DNA of 63,318 nt, taken from positions 1-63,318 of the forward strand of contig CAIZMB010000136.1 in the NCBI GenBank assembly GCA_903933935.1. The letters are read 5' to 3'. The stretch is from an uncultured Cytophagaceae bacterium (lineage in GTDB: Bacteria > Bacteroidota > Bacteroidia > Cytophagales > Spirosomataceae). Below the pieces are notes generated by a model that searched no databases, was not told the DNA's origin, and worked only from the letters and a program-made list of their open reading frames with translations. The position numbers were made by a program, and so were the translations under genes. Shown piece after piece: positions 1-9,073 of the stretch. The first letter of the stretch is position 1. Every line of letters begins with the position of its first letter.

Positions 1-119
1 ACACGATCTAGCAATACCTGACTAACGGGCATTTGGAGAAAGATGGATTGACCTAAATTACCTTTTAAAATTTCGGTCGCCCAGTATAAAAATTGGGCCA
101 ATAAAGGTTGATCTAGGCC
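1..119 (-). pseudogene. Internal fragment of a dipeptide/oligopeptide ABC transporter permease (DppB/OppB-like)
   Basis: Read on the minus strand, this stretch stays open for 39 codons to the window edge. It contains GLDQPLLAQFLYW, then LKGNLGQS and MPVSQVLLDR. These match the segment near residues 45-90 of DppB/GsiC-type permeases (family pattern: G-L-D-x-P-L, a Trp, then G-D-L-G-x-S). The hydrophobic first helix that should precede it is absent: going upstream, four Thr codons are followed by a TGA stop, and the plus strand there encodes a MazF C-terminal part. The rest of the gene would lie beyond position 1. Either a gene broken by rearrangement or a chimeric assembly edge; the sequence alone cannot separate these. 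Confidence 0.7.
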
Positions 120-381
120 AGTAGTAGTGGTTCAAACAAATTTAATGAATGCCGTACATCCCTCTACGTTAATTTGCCCCATTACTTCACAAATCAAATT
201 GGGTGCCACCATTCTAAGAGTGCATTTAAACCAAGGAATATTAGACCAATTAAGTGATATTCTCGTCGACCAAATCCGGGCGATTGACAACAATAGAATG
301 ATGAAGAAAATTGGCTCGCTGTCTAAAACCCAAATTTCCCAATTGAAAGCCAATTTGAAAATCGTATTGGATATAGGGTAA
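112..381 (+). pseudogene. mazF: MazF/PemK-family mRNA interferase toxin lacking its N-terminus
   Basis: From codon 112 the frame reads SRPVVVVQTN, then HPSTLICPITSQI, ILRVHL, SDILVDQIRAIDNNR and KIGSL, and ends in VLDIG. This is the characteristic MazF/PemK C-terminal three quarters. MazF proteins cut mRNA and are normally about 110 residues; this has 89 codons and lacks the N-terminal strand with the conserved G-E-(I/V)-W motif. A TGA at 109-111 blocks the frame just upstream, and the sequence before it is a permease fragment on the other strand. GTG at 127 could start an 84-residue protein, but without the first strand it is probably inactive. No antitoxin gene is visible. Confidence 0.75.
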
Positions 382-426
382 AAATCAATCTTCTCGACTC
401 CCACATATTCGGGATCGAGAAGATTG
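381..426 (-). terminator. Rho-independent terminator of the S9 peptidase gene
   Basis: A 12-bp perfect stem (386-397 with 415-426) continues, after one bulged C, into four more pairs (399-402 with 411-414) around an 8-nt loop. On the minus strand the hairpin is followed by ATTTTT, so it ends transcripts coming from the peptidase gene that stops at 441. The plus-strand side lacks a T run. Confidence 0.8.
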
Positions 427-440
427 AAAACTCAATACTC

Positions 441-2846
441 TTATTTCACAAACTTTTGCAGCCAATTATTTTGTTCCCACAGCATGTGCAATAAATTTTC
501 TTTGCCTCGGTAACTATGCGCTTCATAGGGTAAAAAAACGAAACGCGTAGTTCCTCCATTGCCCTTAATGGCAGCATATAAACGCTCACTGTTGATCGGA
601 TATGTACCCGTATTATCATCCGCTTCCCCATGAATTATTAAAATGGGCTCCTTGATTTTATCGGCATAACTGAACGGACTCATTTCAAAATACAATTTAG
701 GTGCTTGCCAATACGTACGGTCCTCATTTTGAAAACCAAAGGGGGTCAAGCTTCGATTATAAGCTCCGCTTCGAGCAATACCCGCTTTGAACAAGTCAGT
801 ATGCGCCAATAAATTAGCCGTCATAAATGCTCCATAACTATGGCCACCTACCGCCATGCGCTTGCGGTCACCGACTCCCAATTCCGACAAATAATTAATC
901 GCTGCCTCCGCATTCAACTTTAATTGCTCGACAAAATTATCGTTGGGTTTTTTGTCACCCCCAGTGGCCACGATAGGCATTTCGGCATTATCTAAAATGG
1001 CAAAACCCTGAGTGACGTAATAGATGGGGGAAGCCCAACTTAATGTTGTAAAACGATCTTTACTTCCTCTAATTTGCGCCGCATCAGCAGCCGAATTAAA
1101 TTCACGCGGATAAGCCCAAATCAACACGGGCAATGGTCCATCCTTTTCCTTATTATATCCTTTGGGTAAATATAAATCACCTGTTAAATCGACTCCATCC
1201 GCGCGCTTGTATTTTATTTTCTCCTTTGAGATACCTGCTAAACCTGGATAAGGATTGACAAAATTAGTAATCAATTGATCCGCTTGTTTGGTGATCAGAT
1301 GTTTAATATAATAGTTGGGGACCTCTTTTTGAGATTCTTTTCGTGTGACAATGATTAATTTATCTACATCAATCACGTCTTCCACCTGCTCAAAACTTCC
1401 TTCAGAGGAGCGCCAAATGATTTCATTTTTTTTCGAAGCCAAATCAAATTTAGATAAAAAAGGCAAATCGCCTTTGGCAGATGAACCCACCGGATTATTC
1501 ATGAGTATCTTGGTCCCATTATCGGTTGTTTGAATAACAGATCGGCCAAAATTATTTTTTCGATAAACAGGCATTCCGGGACTATTGTAAGCATCTGTAA
1601 AATTACGTTCATACAAGAGTTCGAAACTTTTTGAGTTTGAATTATAACGACTCACTCGGGAACTTTGCTTTACACGAGAAACTTCAGTGATGAGTGCTAA
1701 ATTCGCATCCCCCCAAGTCGTTCCTGAAAATCTTGACTTCGTCTTAAACAACTCTTTAGCTTCGCCAGTAAACGGAGCAGAAAGACTATAAACAGCATCA
1801 TGAAATTCAACCGATTTCTTGATCAAACCACTGTCCAATGGCATAGCCCAAACAACGGTGGAAGCTTCATCATCCCTCCACTCAAAGTCCCTAGGAACAT
1901 TTTGTGTATTATCATATCCAGAAGGAACATTTTCAGTTGATGGAAGATCGGCTAATACCTTGACCATTTTCCCTGATAAGTCCATGATGCCAACGGTCGT
2001 CGGAAATCCATATGCGGTCACCACATAAGAGAAAGGTTTTTTCATCGTCCGAGTAAGGACATAATTTTTATCGGGAGATAAAGAAAGGCCACTGAACATG
2101 TCCGAATTGCCTAATCCCTTTTCTTGTCCGTTCTTAGATAAGATCAATTGAGCCTGGGCATAATACTCAAACAACTGCTCATCATAAGGCGATTTAATTA
2201 AGTCCTGATACGTAGGTCTTGGTGCTGCTTTTCCGATGTTTTGTTGGATTGTAGGTCCCTTCGGAGTAATTGGTTTTTTAGGTGCGCCGCTCGCCGCATG
2301 GATAATGGATTTATAAAGTATCGTTTGGTCATCCACCCATAAATACGCATTCCCCATGATATTATTCAAAGGTTTTTGATTGATTTTGGAAGCTTTCTTA
2401 GTAGATAATTCGATCACATATAAATCAACACGATCGGACTCAGTTTGAAGAAAGGCTATTTTTTTCTCTGAGGGGCTCCATGAAATACTAGATATCAACG
2501 GATTTTTAGGTAGTCCTGTTATAGAAAAACTTTGATTCGTTTTTAAATTTTTCAAGGAAAGACTATTGATAAATAGTTGGCGACTCTGAGAAAAATTATT
2601 GGGATTTAAGCGCAATCCCGCGATTCGATTTTCCGGTTGGCCTAACTCTTCCACCGTCGGATAGGAATTCCTCTCGCTCAATAGCATCCATTCCGCCTTG
2701 CTATCAATTCTGATACTAGGAGTGGGTTTTGCCAACAGTAAATCGGCGATGGCTTGAGGAGGTTTCTGATATTCTATAGCATCTTGAGCAGAAGCCACAG
2801 ATATAACGAAAAGAATAAATGAAATTATGCGTATTAATGTTTTCAT
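441..2846 (-). CDS. Secreted S9-family serine peptidase (glutamyl endopeptidase/prolyl oligopeptidase type)
   Basis: 801 residues. A signal peptide (residues 1-20, cut after VASA) is followed by a long beta-propeller-like region and a C-terminal alpha/beta hydrolase domain. The nucleophile Ser670 lies in GGHSYGAF; Asp743/744 in GEADDN and His777 in EAHSYRG complete the triad. The stretch IARSGAYNRSLTPFGFQNED is typical of the subgroup that includes plant chloroplast glutamyl endopeptidase, so cleavage after Glu of peptides in the periplasm is possible but inferred. It stands alone: the SusD gene upstream has its own terminator (2873-2906) and another terminator follows this gene. The AT-rich leader has no Shine-Dalgarno sequence, as usual in Bacteroidota. 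Confidence 0.92.
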   Translation of the reverse strand: MKTLIRIISFILFVISVASAQDAIEYQKPPQAIADLLLAKPTPSIRIDSKAEWMLLSERNSYPTVEELGQPENRIAGLRLNPNNFSQSRQLFINSLSLKNLKTNQSFSITGLPKNPLISSISWSPSEKKIAFLQTESDRVDLYVIELSTKKASKINQKPLNNIMGNAYLWVDDQTILYKSIIHAASGAPKKPITPKGPTIQQNIGKAAPRPTYQDLIKSPYDEQLFEYYAQAQLILSKNGQEKGLGNSDMFSGLSLSPDKNYVLTRTMKKPFSYVVTAYGFPTTVGIMDLSGKMVKVLADLPSTENVPSGYDNTQNVPRDFEWRDDEASTVVWAMPLDSGLIKKSVEFHDAVYSLSAPFTGEAKELFKTKSRFSGTTWGDANLALITEVSRVKQSSRVSRYNSNSKSFELLYERNFTDAYNSPGMPVYRKNNFGRSVIQTTDNGTKILMNNPVGSSAKGDLPFLSKFDLASKKNEIIWRSSEGSFEQVEDVIDVDKLIIVTRKESQKEVPNYYIKHLITKQADQLITNFVNPYPGLAGISKEKIKYKRADGVDLTGDLYLPKGYNKEKDGPLPVLIWAYPREFNSAADAAQIRGSKDRFTTLSWASPIYYVTQGFAILDNAEMPIVATGGDKKPNDNFVEQLKLNAEAAINYLSELGVGDRKRMAVGGHSYGAFMTANLLAHTDLFKAGIARSGAYNRSLTPFGFQNEDRTYWQAPKLYFEMSPFSYADKIKEPILIIHGEADDNTGTYPINSERLYAAIKGNGGTTRFVFLPYEAHSYRGKENLLHMLWEQNNWLQKFVK

Positions 2847-2872
2847 TTTAATTGATTTAAGGATGCTTCAAT

Positions 2873-2906
2873 ATAAAAAAAGGTGGCTAAAAAATTAGCC
2901 ACCTTT
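2873..2906 (-). terminator. Rho-independent terminator behind SusD
   Basis: A perfect 12-bp stem (2879-2890 with 2895-2906) with a 4-nt loop, followed on the minus strand by a run of Ts (complement of 2875-2880). It lies between the SusD stop (2925) and the S9 peptidase start (2846), separating the glycan locus from the peptidase gene. Confidence 0.85.
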
Positions 2907-2924
2907 CCCATTAAAATTTAAAAT

Positions 2925-4406
2925 TTACAATGGATTTTGAACAATGGCCGTATTGGAATTGATTTCACGACGAGGAATTAAGAATTCCCATCGAACATCA
3001 CCCGGTGCCACGTCATACAATAAAACGACAGATGCAATATGATTAGCTCCATTCCGATTTAAAGGTGCATTCATACGTTTCAAATCTAAGAATCTGTGGC
3101 CCTCACCCCACAATTCAATCCGGCGATGAAGTAAAATTTCATCTAATAATGCAGTACCCGTTTTAGTCGATGTTACATAATTAGCATCTCTAGTCCTAAT
3201 AAGTGTATTTAGTACACTGGCCGCACCTGCATTATCGCCTAAACGAACTTTTGCCTCTGCTTCGATTAAATACATTTCAGCTGCGCGCATGTAAGGCACA
3301 TCCCCCATAGCAGACGTAGATGGAACGCCAGGTAAACGGAATTTTTGATTAATAAAGGGTACACGTACTCCACCTGGAGGAACAATCGAATTTGCTGCCG
3401 TCGGTGTTCTTACCCACATATTTGCACGAACGTCCGTAGGTGATATTTGATTGTACAACAAACTATTTATCGCCTTTGGATACGTACGAATTACCGTAGA
3501 ATTATAGTTACAAGAAATATACGAGTGGTACCCACCAAAATACTCAGTTTGGTCTTCTAGGTGATCAAAACCCCACATCCATTCTGGATTTGCAATATCT
3601 TGAAATCCATCTCCGTACTGAGCAGCGGTCATAGGCATATAACCTGCACGCGCCTCAGCCGCATATTTAGCTGCATTAGCCCAGTTTTGCTGAACTAAAG
3701 CCACTCTTGCTTGCAAACCTTTAACAACATTTAGATTAATGTGTGATTTGTTCACCCGAGAAGAGGTCAATAAAGCCGCAGCCGCATCCAAATCTTTGTT
3801 GATCTGTGTGTAAACCTCTTCAACCGTATTTCTAGCTTTTCCTTCGGTCGTCGGTTCTAAAACTAAAGGCAAGCCTAATTGTGCATTCGGTTTTGCGGCG
3901 GCATCATAGCGCTTGCCATACAACTGAACTAAGTTGAAATAACTAAAAGCACGCAAGGCCAAAGCCTCTCCTTTCAAAGTATTTTTCTCTGATTGAGGAC
4001 CAACGGCCTTATCGATATTGGCTATTCCAATGTTGGCATTACCAATAAACCGATAATACATTTCATAAGGAAATTGAGATAATACATTGACATCAGAGCG
4101 GTGTGCGGTCCAACGAGTTTCTCCCACATGCCAAGAAGAAGCTGTGGTACCAAGAACCATATCTTCCCCTAAATGATCTAAAATAATCATCATCGCTGGA
4201 TGTCCAGAATGACCTTGTGAACTTAAGTAACGTACCACAAATGAGCGATAGATACCATTAATCGCTGCAGAAGCATTTTTTGTAGTTGAATATGCAGCAC
4301 CTGCATCGATACTTGCCGTAGGGCTAGCATCCAAATAATCCGTCTCGCATGAAAAAGAGATCATGCTGAAAACAAACGCTAAAAGAATTAAAATTTTATT
4401 TTTCAT
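2925..4406 (-). CDS. SusD/RagB-family outer-membrane glycan-binding lipoprotein
   Basis: 493 residues. N-terminal lipoprotein signal with lipobox SFSC (Cys20) followed by acidic residues, then the alpha-helical TPR-like SusD fold: ALRAFSYFNLVQLYGKRY and DVPYMRAAEMYLIEAEAKVRLG are classic SusD helices, and the C-terminus contains HRRIELWGEGHRFLDLKRM, the usual RagB/SusD ending. SusD caps the SusC barrel at the cell surface and binds oligosaccharides. It starts 11 nt behind the SusC stop, so the two are cotranscribed. The ligand cannot be read from sequence; the adjacent sialidase-like and fucose-type genes suggest a deoxy-sugar-containing glycan. Confidence 0.95.
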   Translation of the reverse strand: MKNKILILLAFVFSMISFSCETDYLDASPTASIDAGAAYSTTKNASAAINGIYRSFVVRYLSSQGHSGHPAMMIILDHLGEDMVLGTTASSWHVGETRWTAHRSDVNVLSQFPYEMYYRFIGNANIGIANIDKAVGPQSEKNTLKGEALALRAFSYFNLVQLYGKRYDAAAKPNAQLGLPLVLEPTTEGKARNTVEEVYTQINKDLDAAAALLTSSRVNKSHINLNVVKGLQARVALVQQNWANAAKYAAEARAGYMPMTAAQYGDGFQDIANPEWMWGFDHLEDQTEYFGGYHSYISCNYNSTVIRTYPKAINSLLYNQISPTDVRANMWVRTPTAANSIVPPGGVRVPFINQKFRLPGVPSTSAMGDVPYMRAAEMYLIEAEAKVRLGDNAGAASVLNTLIRTRDANYVTSTKTGTALLDEILLHRRIELWGEGHRFLDLKRMNAPLNRNGANHIASVVLLYDVAPGDVRWEFLIPRREINSNTAIVQNPL

Positions 4407-4417
4407 GATTCCGAAAT

Positions 4418-7400
4418 TTATAAAGAGAATGAAAGACCTATAACCAATGATTTAGCTGGGGAATAGACATTACTAGTTGTTCCACCAAAGTTTTGCTGAA
4501 CATTCATTCCACTTCTTTTAGAAAGCATAATGAAATTTTCACCACTTAAATACACTTGGGCATTATCCATTTTTAATTTGCGAGACATAGTTTTAGGCAA
4601 ATTGTATGATAAGGTTACGGAACGAACGTTCATATAACTTCCATCAATCAACCAACGATCTGAAGCGGCATCAAAATCAGCCGTTCGACCATTATCCATT
4701 CTAGGCACATTAGTTTTATCTCCTGGATTAACCCAACGATTCAAGATGTCCACATGCTTTGCATTGTGATATCCAGCTCCCATTAAACCTGCATAAGCTC
4801 CATCGTAAATTTTACCACCTAATTGGTATACCATTAAAGCCGACAAAGTAAACCCTTTGTAACGGATCGAATTAGTAACTGATCCAGTTAAATCAGGAAT
4901 AGATGTTCCATTATACCAAAAACGTGCATTTGCAATGTTGTTCGTCAAAGTGTCCCCCGTAGGAGTAATTCTTGAATTAGAAGCTACAAATGAAATTGCG
5001 CGATACTCTGCTACGCCATTTTCAGGATTTACTCCTTTGTACTCACGCAACCAATAATCATACAAAGAACTTCCTTCTCTTAACTTCTTTGTTCCATCGA
5101 TGATCTCCTTACTTTGAGCTGGCATCTTTGTGATTTTATTTTCCAATTTGGTTGCATTTAAGTCAATGTTCCAAACGAAGTCTTTCGTTCTTAGTACATC
5201 ACCACTTAACTGAATTTCAAATCCTCGGTTATACATGGAACCAATATTTCTTGTTTCCGTTTGTATACCAACCGATAATGGCAAAGGAACCGCAAAAATC
5301 AAATTGGTCGATTGGCGATCAAAATATTCAATCGAACCATTGATGCGGTTTTTGAATAATCCAAATTCCAAGGCCACATCAAAAGAAGTATTTGTTTCCC
5401 ATTCTAACGTTCTACTTCCTAAACTTGATTGTAAAATACCTGGCTCTGTCGCGTTATTCCAACCTAATGCATATAAGGGTTGCCATGCATAATTGCTAAT
5501 ACCACCATCATTACCCGTTTGACCATATGAACCTCGTAATTTCATGTTATCGATAAAGGTCAACTCCTTCATGAAAGCTTCTTGGTCTAAACGCCACGCG
5601 GCTGATGCTGAGTAAAAAGTACCCCAGCGCTTATCCTGATAGAATTTAGAGGATCCATCTCGACGCGCTGAAAACGAAACAAAGTATTTTGAATCATAGT
5701 CATAATTCACACGAGAGAAAAATCCTTCTACACGGCGTAAATCATACTGAGAAGTTAAATTAGTGGTTGTCGTAAAATTGATCAACTCATAATTTCCATC
5801 TAATATTTGTTGGCTCCGAGAACCGTCCAAACTATTGCTGACCAAATTGTAATTCTCATGTCCTACTAAGGCATCCACATTGTGCTTGCCAAATGAATGA
5901 CTATAATTTAACAATTGTGATAAGTTATAATTGGTGATATTCTCAAACGTGTTTTGCGCTCGGCCTGCTGGTGCTCCATCCCCGATTTCTGGATTTCCAA
6001 AAACGACTGTATTGGCATTCGTAATATCCAAACCAATGGTATTTGTAAATTTGAAATCTTTCAAGAAAGTGATTTCAGCAAAACTACGACCTCCAAAAAG
6101 GTTTCTTCTGAAGAAGTTTTGATTCAATTCTGTTTCAGCCACTACGTGACGACCCCCATATTGAGGACGGTTAGATAAACCTAAAGCATTTAAATTACCA
6201 TAGTCATATCTTGTTTTTCCGTTTTCTAACTTTAAAAAACTTCCAGGTGATTTAGGATCGTACGCATAGACCGGATAAATAGGTGCCATACCCCGAGTAA
6301 AGAAGAAAGGATTGACAAATGAGGATCCACCATCGGCCGTTGACTGATTTGAAGTGGTTATCGTAGTCGTCATATTGGCTCCCACTTTCAACCAAGAATT
6401 CATTTGATTATTGACGTTTAAACGCGCAGTAAAACGATCATAATCCGACTTGATTTGATATCCCTTATCATTCAAATATGAAACTGAAAAGAAATAATCA
6501 GACTTACCATTAGATCCTGAAAAGTTTGCGCTCACTTCATCACGAACTCCTTGACGCATAATTACCTTTTCCCAATTTAAATCATCGGGATTATAAATAA
6601 GTTTGGCATTGGAATTAAGTTTCCCATCCGTTCCGACCAAAGATGCGAACGGTACATCATATACGTTATAGCCAGTACCAACGATCGCTCCCAAACCATT
6701 AGAAGCTGTTGTATTGGCCGTTGCGATGGCTACCGGGTTTGCCGCACGATATGCTAAGTTATTTCGATTCGACTCCCACATTAATGGATAATAATTAGCA
6801 GGTCCTACGCGATCATACTCAGGAAGAGCTCTTGTATTAAATCCTTTCGTATATTTTATATTGATCGAATTTTTACCTTTTGTCCCTTTTTTAGTCGTCA
6901 CCATCACAACGCCATTGGCTGCACGAGCACCATATAAAGCAGTGGACGCCGCATCCTTCAAAACCGTTATGGTCTCAATATCATCATTATTTAAATTAGC
7001 GATACTCGCAGAAAAAGGTACGCCATCCACCACATATAAAGGTGAATTAGAGGAGGAAATAGAACCAAAACCACGAATTCGCACGTCAGGCGAAGAACCT
7101 GGTTGGCCCGATGTCGAAGTTGTAGTAACCCCCGGAGCAATACCTTCTAAAGCCTGACCAATATTGGTTATAGGTCTAACCGCTAATTTCTCTGCTCCAA
7201 TTTTGGCAGAAGAACCCGTAAATGAAGACTTTTTAGCGGTACCAAATGTTGTCACAACCACTTCATCTAAAGTTTCATTGGCTGCAACTAATTGAACGTT
7301 AATCAATGATTTGTTACCTACTAAAATCTCTTGATTTACATACCCTACATAAGTAAAAATTAAACTACTTGTAGGTCCTGCATTAATTTTAAACGAACCA

Positions 7401-7570
7401 TTCACATCAGAATTCGTACCTCTACTTGTTCCTTTGATGGAAATAGTTACGCCAACTAACGCCTCTCCGGCATCATTGGTTACTTTTCCTGTAACCTGTC
7501 TTTCCTGAGCATACATTGGACTCAATGCAGCAATCCAAAGAATAATCAATAACCGTAATTTTTTCTTCAT
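4418..7570 (-). CDS. SusC/RagA-family TonB-dependent outer-membrane transporter
   Basis: 1050 residues. Signal peptide (1-21), CarboxypepD_reg-like domain (about 24-105, VTGKVTNDAGEALVGVTISI), the SusC signature DEVVVTTFGTAKKSSFTGS, a plug domain with VRIRGFGSI and LYVVDGVPF (about 120-230), then a long 22-strand-type barrel ending in the aromatic-terminated SLVIGLSFSL. It imports oligosaccharides across the outer membrane using TonB energy, with the SusD lipoprotein as lid. No extra N-terminal signalling (STN) domain is present, and no sigma/anti-sigma pair lies next to it. A -7 box and a 9-bp dyad lie upstream (7608-7649). Confidence 0.95.
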   Translation of the reverse strand: MKKKLRLLIILWIAALSPMYAQERQVTGKVTNDAGEALVGVTISIKGTSRGTNSDVNGSFKINAGPTSSLIFTYVGYVNQEILVGNKSLINVQLVAANETLDEVVVTTFGTAKKSSFTGSSAKIGAEKLAVRPITNIGQALEGIAPGVTTTSTSGQPGSSPDVRIRGFGSISSSNSPLYVVDGVPFSASIANLNNDDIETITVLKDAASTALYGARAANGVVMVTTKKGTKGKNSINIKYTKGFNTRALPEYDRVGPANYYPLMWESNRNNLAYRAANPVAIATANTTASNGLGAIVGTGYNVYDVPFASLVGTDGKLNSNAKLIYNPDDLNWEKVIMRQGVRDEVSANFSGSNGKSDYFFSVSYLNDKGYQIKSDYDRFTARLNVNNQMNSWLKVGANMTTTITTSNQSTADGGSSFVNPFFFTRGMAPIYPVYAYDPKSPGSFLKLENGKTRYDYGNLNALGLSNRPQYGGRHVVAETELNQNFFRRNLFGGRSFAEITFLKDFKFTNTIGLDITNANTVVFGNPEIGDGAPAGRAQNTFENITNYNLSQLLNYSHSFGKHNVDALVGHENYNLVSNSLDGSRSQQILDGNYELINFTTTTNLTSQYDLRRVEGFFSRVNYDYDSKYFVSFSARRDGSSKFYQDKRWGTFYSASAAWRLDQEAFMKELTFIDNMKLRGSYGQTGNDGGISNYAWQPLYALGWNNATEPGILQSSLGSRTLEWETNTSFDVALEFGLFKNRINGSIEYFDRQSTNLIFAVPLPLSVGIQTETRNIGSMYNRGFEIQLSGDVLRTKDFVWNIDLNATKLENKITKMPAQSKEIIDGTKKLREGSSLYDYWLREYKGVNPENGVAEYRAISFVASNSRITPTGDTLTNNIANARFWYNGTSIPDLTGSVTNSIRYKGFTLSALMVYQLGGKIYDGAYAGLMGAGYHNAKHVDILNRWVNPGDKTNVPRMDNGRTADFDAASDRWLIDGSYMNVRSVTLSYNLPKTMSRKLKMDNAQVYLSGENFIMLSKRSGMNVQQNFGGTTSNVYSPAKSLVIGLSFSL

Positions 7571-7607
7571 AAATTGTTTTTAAATGTTAATGAAAGAATT
7601 AAAAGAA

Positions 7608-7649
7608 CAAATATAAAAGACTTTTATATACGATAGTAATACTATCGTA
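7608..7649 (-). promoter_or_regulatory. SusC promoter with -7 box and overlapping 9-bp operator-like dyad
   Basis: On the minus strand TATATTTG (7608-7615) fits the Bacteroidota -7 consensus TAnnTTTG, 38-45 nt before the SusC start. Just upstream is a perfect 9-bp inverted repeat, TACGATAGT (7629-7637) and ACTATCGTA (7641-7649), spaced by 3 nt. It sits where the -33 element should be, and no clear TTG is found there. The dyad is not followed by a T run on the minus strand, so it is not a terminator; a repressor or activator site is the simplest reading. Confidence 0.55.
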
Positions 7650-7706
7650 GAATTTTTTAGTCTAAAATAAATTTCAAATCTTAACTCAGAAAAAACTAAA
7701 AAGGTT

Positions 7707-8720
7707 TTAAAATTTTAAAACAGCATGTTTGATTTTTTCACGCTTCCAGGTGTAGGAGATGTGAATGCGGCCATCGCGCGTTTGAATAATGGCTGGATAT
7801 GAAAATTCTTTTAAGGGCGTGTTTTCTAATTCGCCAACTTTATTCCAATGTGTTCCGTCTTTTGACGTGGAAACCGCTAAAATCTCGCGCTCTCCTTCCG
7901 TTTCTTTGCGCCTATTACCAAGAGGATTATGTACCAAAACATGTAAGCCGCTTTTTAAAGTGATTGCATCACTACCCGAATTAGGATTTTTTAAATTCGT
8001 CTTTTGCAATGGAGTCCAAGTATTTCCTTGGTCTGACGAATAAGCCTCCATGATAAAACCAGTATTACTTCTGCAAAGTAATTTCATCCGACCATCCCGT
8101 AGAAAAATTACACTGGGCTGAATGGCTGAAAACGTTTTGCCATCATTTAAAGCTTTCGTTTTTTTCCAAGTCCTACCACCATCTTTCGTCATTTCAAAAT
8201 GCAATTTATTTCCAGAATCCTCCGAACTACTTGGACATAAAAGTGTACCATCAGCTAATAAAAGAGGTTTGTTTTTCACCGGCCCCAGGATTCCATTGGG
8301 TAATTTCTCGGCCGCAGACCATGTTAGCCCTGCGTCTTTTGAACGCTTCAACATCCCCCACCATTGGGATGGTTTGGGACCCACTTTATAAAATAATATC
8401 AATTCGCCTTGAGGCATTTGGAATAGGACGGGGTTCCAACACGGATACTGGACTTTTTTATTTTGAACCCCATCCGCCACTTGGACCGGGGGAGTCCAGC
8501 GACCTTGGATATTTCTACTTAACCAAATACCCACATCTTTATTGCCTTCATCACTGCCTGCAAAAAACGCAGAAACTAATCCTTTTGGCGTTTCCACAAT
8601 CGTAGAGGCATGGCTAGAGGCAAAAGGTGCCTTGGTAAAAATGAACTCGGACGGTAGTAATTTTTGAGCACAAACACTCAAACTAAAAATCAAGCAAAAT
8701 CCTAATGTAAATACCTTCAT
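7707..8720 (-). CDS. Secreted sialidase-like BNR/Asp-box propeller hydrolase
   Basis: 337 residues from the Met (8720) that begins a good signal peptide (MKVFTLGFCLIFSLSVCAQ); a start 3 codons earlier is possible. Four Asp-box motifs (S/T-x-D-x-G-x-T-W type: SKDAGLTWS, TKDGGRTWK, SSDQGNTWT and the variant SKDGTHWN) mark a six-bladed sialidase fold, Pfam BNR_2 type. Classical GH33 enzymes have a FRIP motif near the N-terminus; here that position reads SHASTIV, and the C-terminus has SYPAIIQTRDGRIHISYTW. The substrate may therefore not be sialic acid; many such proteins are merely labelled exo-alpha-sialidase. Last gene of the sugar operon, 14 nt behind the mutarotase; position next to SusC fits a periplasmic glycosidase. 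Confidence 0.75.
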   Translation of the reverse strand: MKVFTLGFCLIFSLSVCAQKLLPSEFIFTKAPFASSHASTIVETPKGLVSAFFAGSDEGNKDVGIWLSRNIQGRWTPPVQVADGVQNKKVQYPCWNPVLFQMPQGELILFYKVGPKPSQWWGMLKRSKDAGLTWSAAEKLPNGILGPVKNKPLLLADGTLLCPSSSEDSGNKLHFEMTKDGGRTWKKTKALNDGKTFSAIQPSVIFLRDGRMKLLCRSNTGFIMEAYSSDQGNTWTPLQKTNLKNPNSGSDAITLKSGLHVLVHNPLGNRRKETEGEREILAVSTSKDGTHWNKVGELENTPLKEFSYPAIIQTRDGRIHISYTWKREKIKHAVLKF

Positions 8721-8734
8721 CCGATGCATAAAAT

Positions 8735-9070
8735 TTATGATTTAAAAATACGATCCATTAAAATCCACTTCTCTCCATTTTTTGCCCATGGCAAAGGCTT
8801 TTGAAATTTCCACATCAACTCTTCCCATGCAGCAATCTTAGGATTGGTCGCATCAAAAGCCGCTTTCTTTTCAAAAGTAAACTCATCTACGGTTTCCAAA
8901 ATCATAAACATCCGATTGCCCGTTCTAAATATTTCGATATTTAAAACGCCCGCGTCGATATCATGTTGGGTTACCTCGGGCCAAGCATTGCCTTTGGCAT
9001 GATAGTGCTCATATTCTTTAATTAATTCGGGATCATCGACGAGATCTAAAGCTAAACAAAATCGTTGCAT
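8735..9070 (-). CDS. L-rhamnose/L-fucose mutarotase (RhaM family)
   Basis: 111 residues, the normal length for the RhaM/FucU-like dimeric alpha-beta barrel family (PF05336). It starts MQRFCLALDLVDDPELIKEY and has YHAKGNAWPEV and the ending KPLPWAKNGEKWILMDRIF, typical of this group. These enzymes interconvert alpha and beta anomers of 6-deoxy sugars, supplying the right anomer to a dehydrogenase or isomerase. No signal peptide, so cytoplasmic. It is 3 nt from the TIM-barrel gene upstream and shares an operon with a dehydrogenase of L-galactose/L-fucose type, which argues for an L-fucose-like rather than an L-rhamnose substrate; this choice is inference. Confidence 0.85.
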   Translation of the reverse strand: MQRFCLALDLVDDPELIKEYEHYHAKGNAWPEVTQHDIDAGVLNIEIFRTGNRMFMILETVDEFTFEKKAAFDATNPKIAAWEELMWKFQKPLPWAKNGEKWILMDRIFKS

Positions 9071-9073
9071 ACA

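Noticed and set aside
132-404. 90-codon minus-strand ORF opposite the MazF remnant
   Set aside because: It is the antisense shadow of the recognisable MazF frame and of the terminator, with no family likeness.
7629-7649. The dyad before SusC as a terminator for the sugar operon
   Set aside because: On the minus strand it is followed by TATAAAAG, not a T run, and it lies at promoter distance to SusC.
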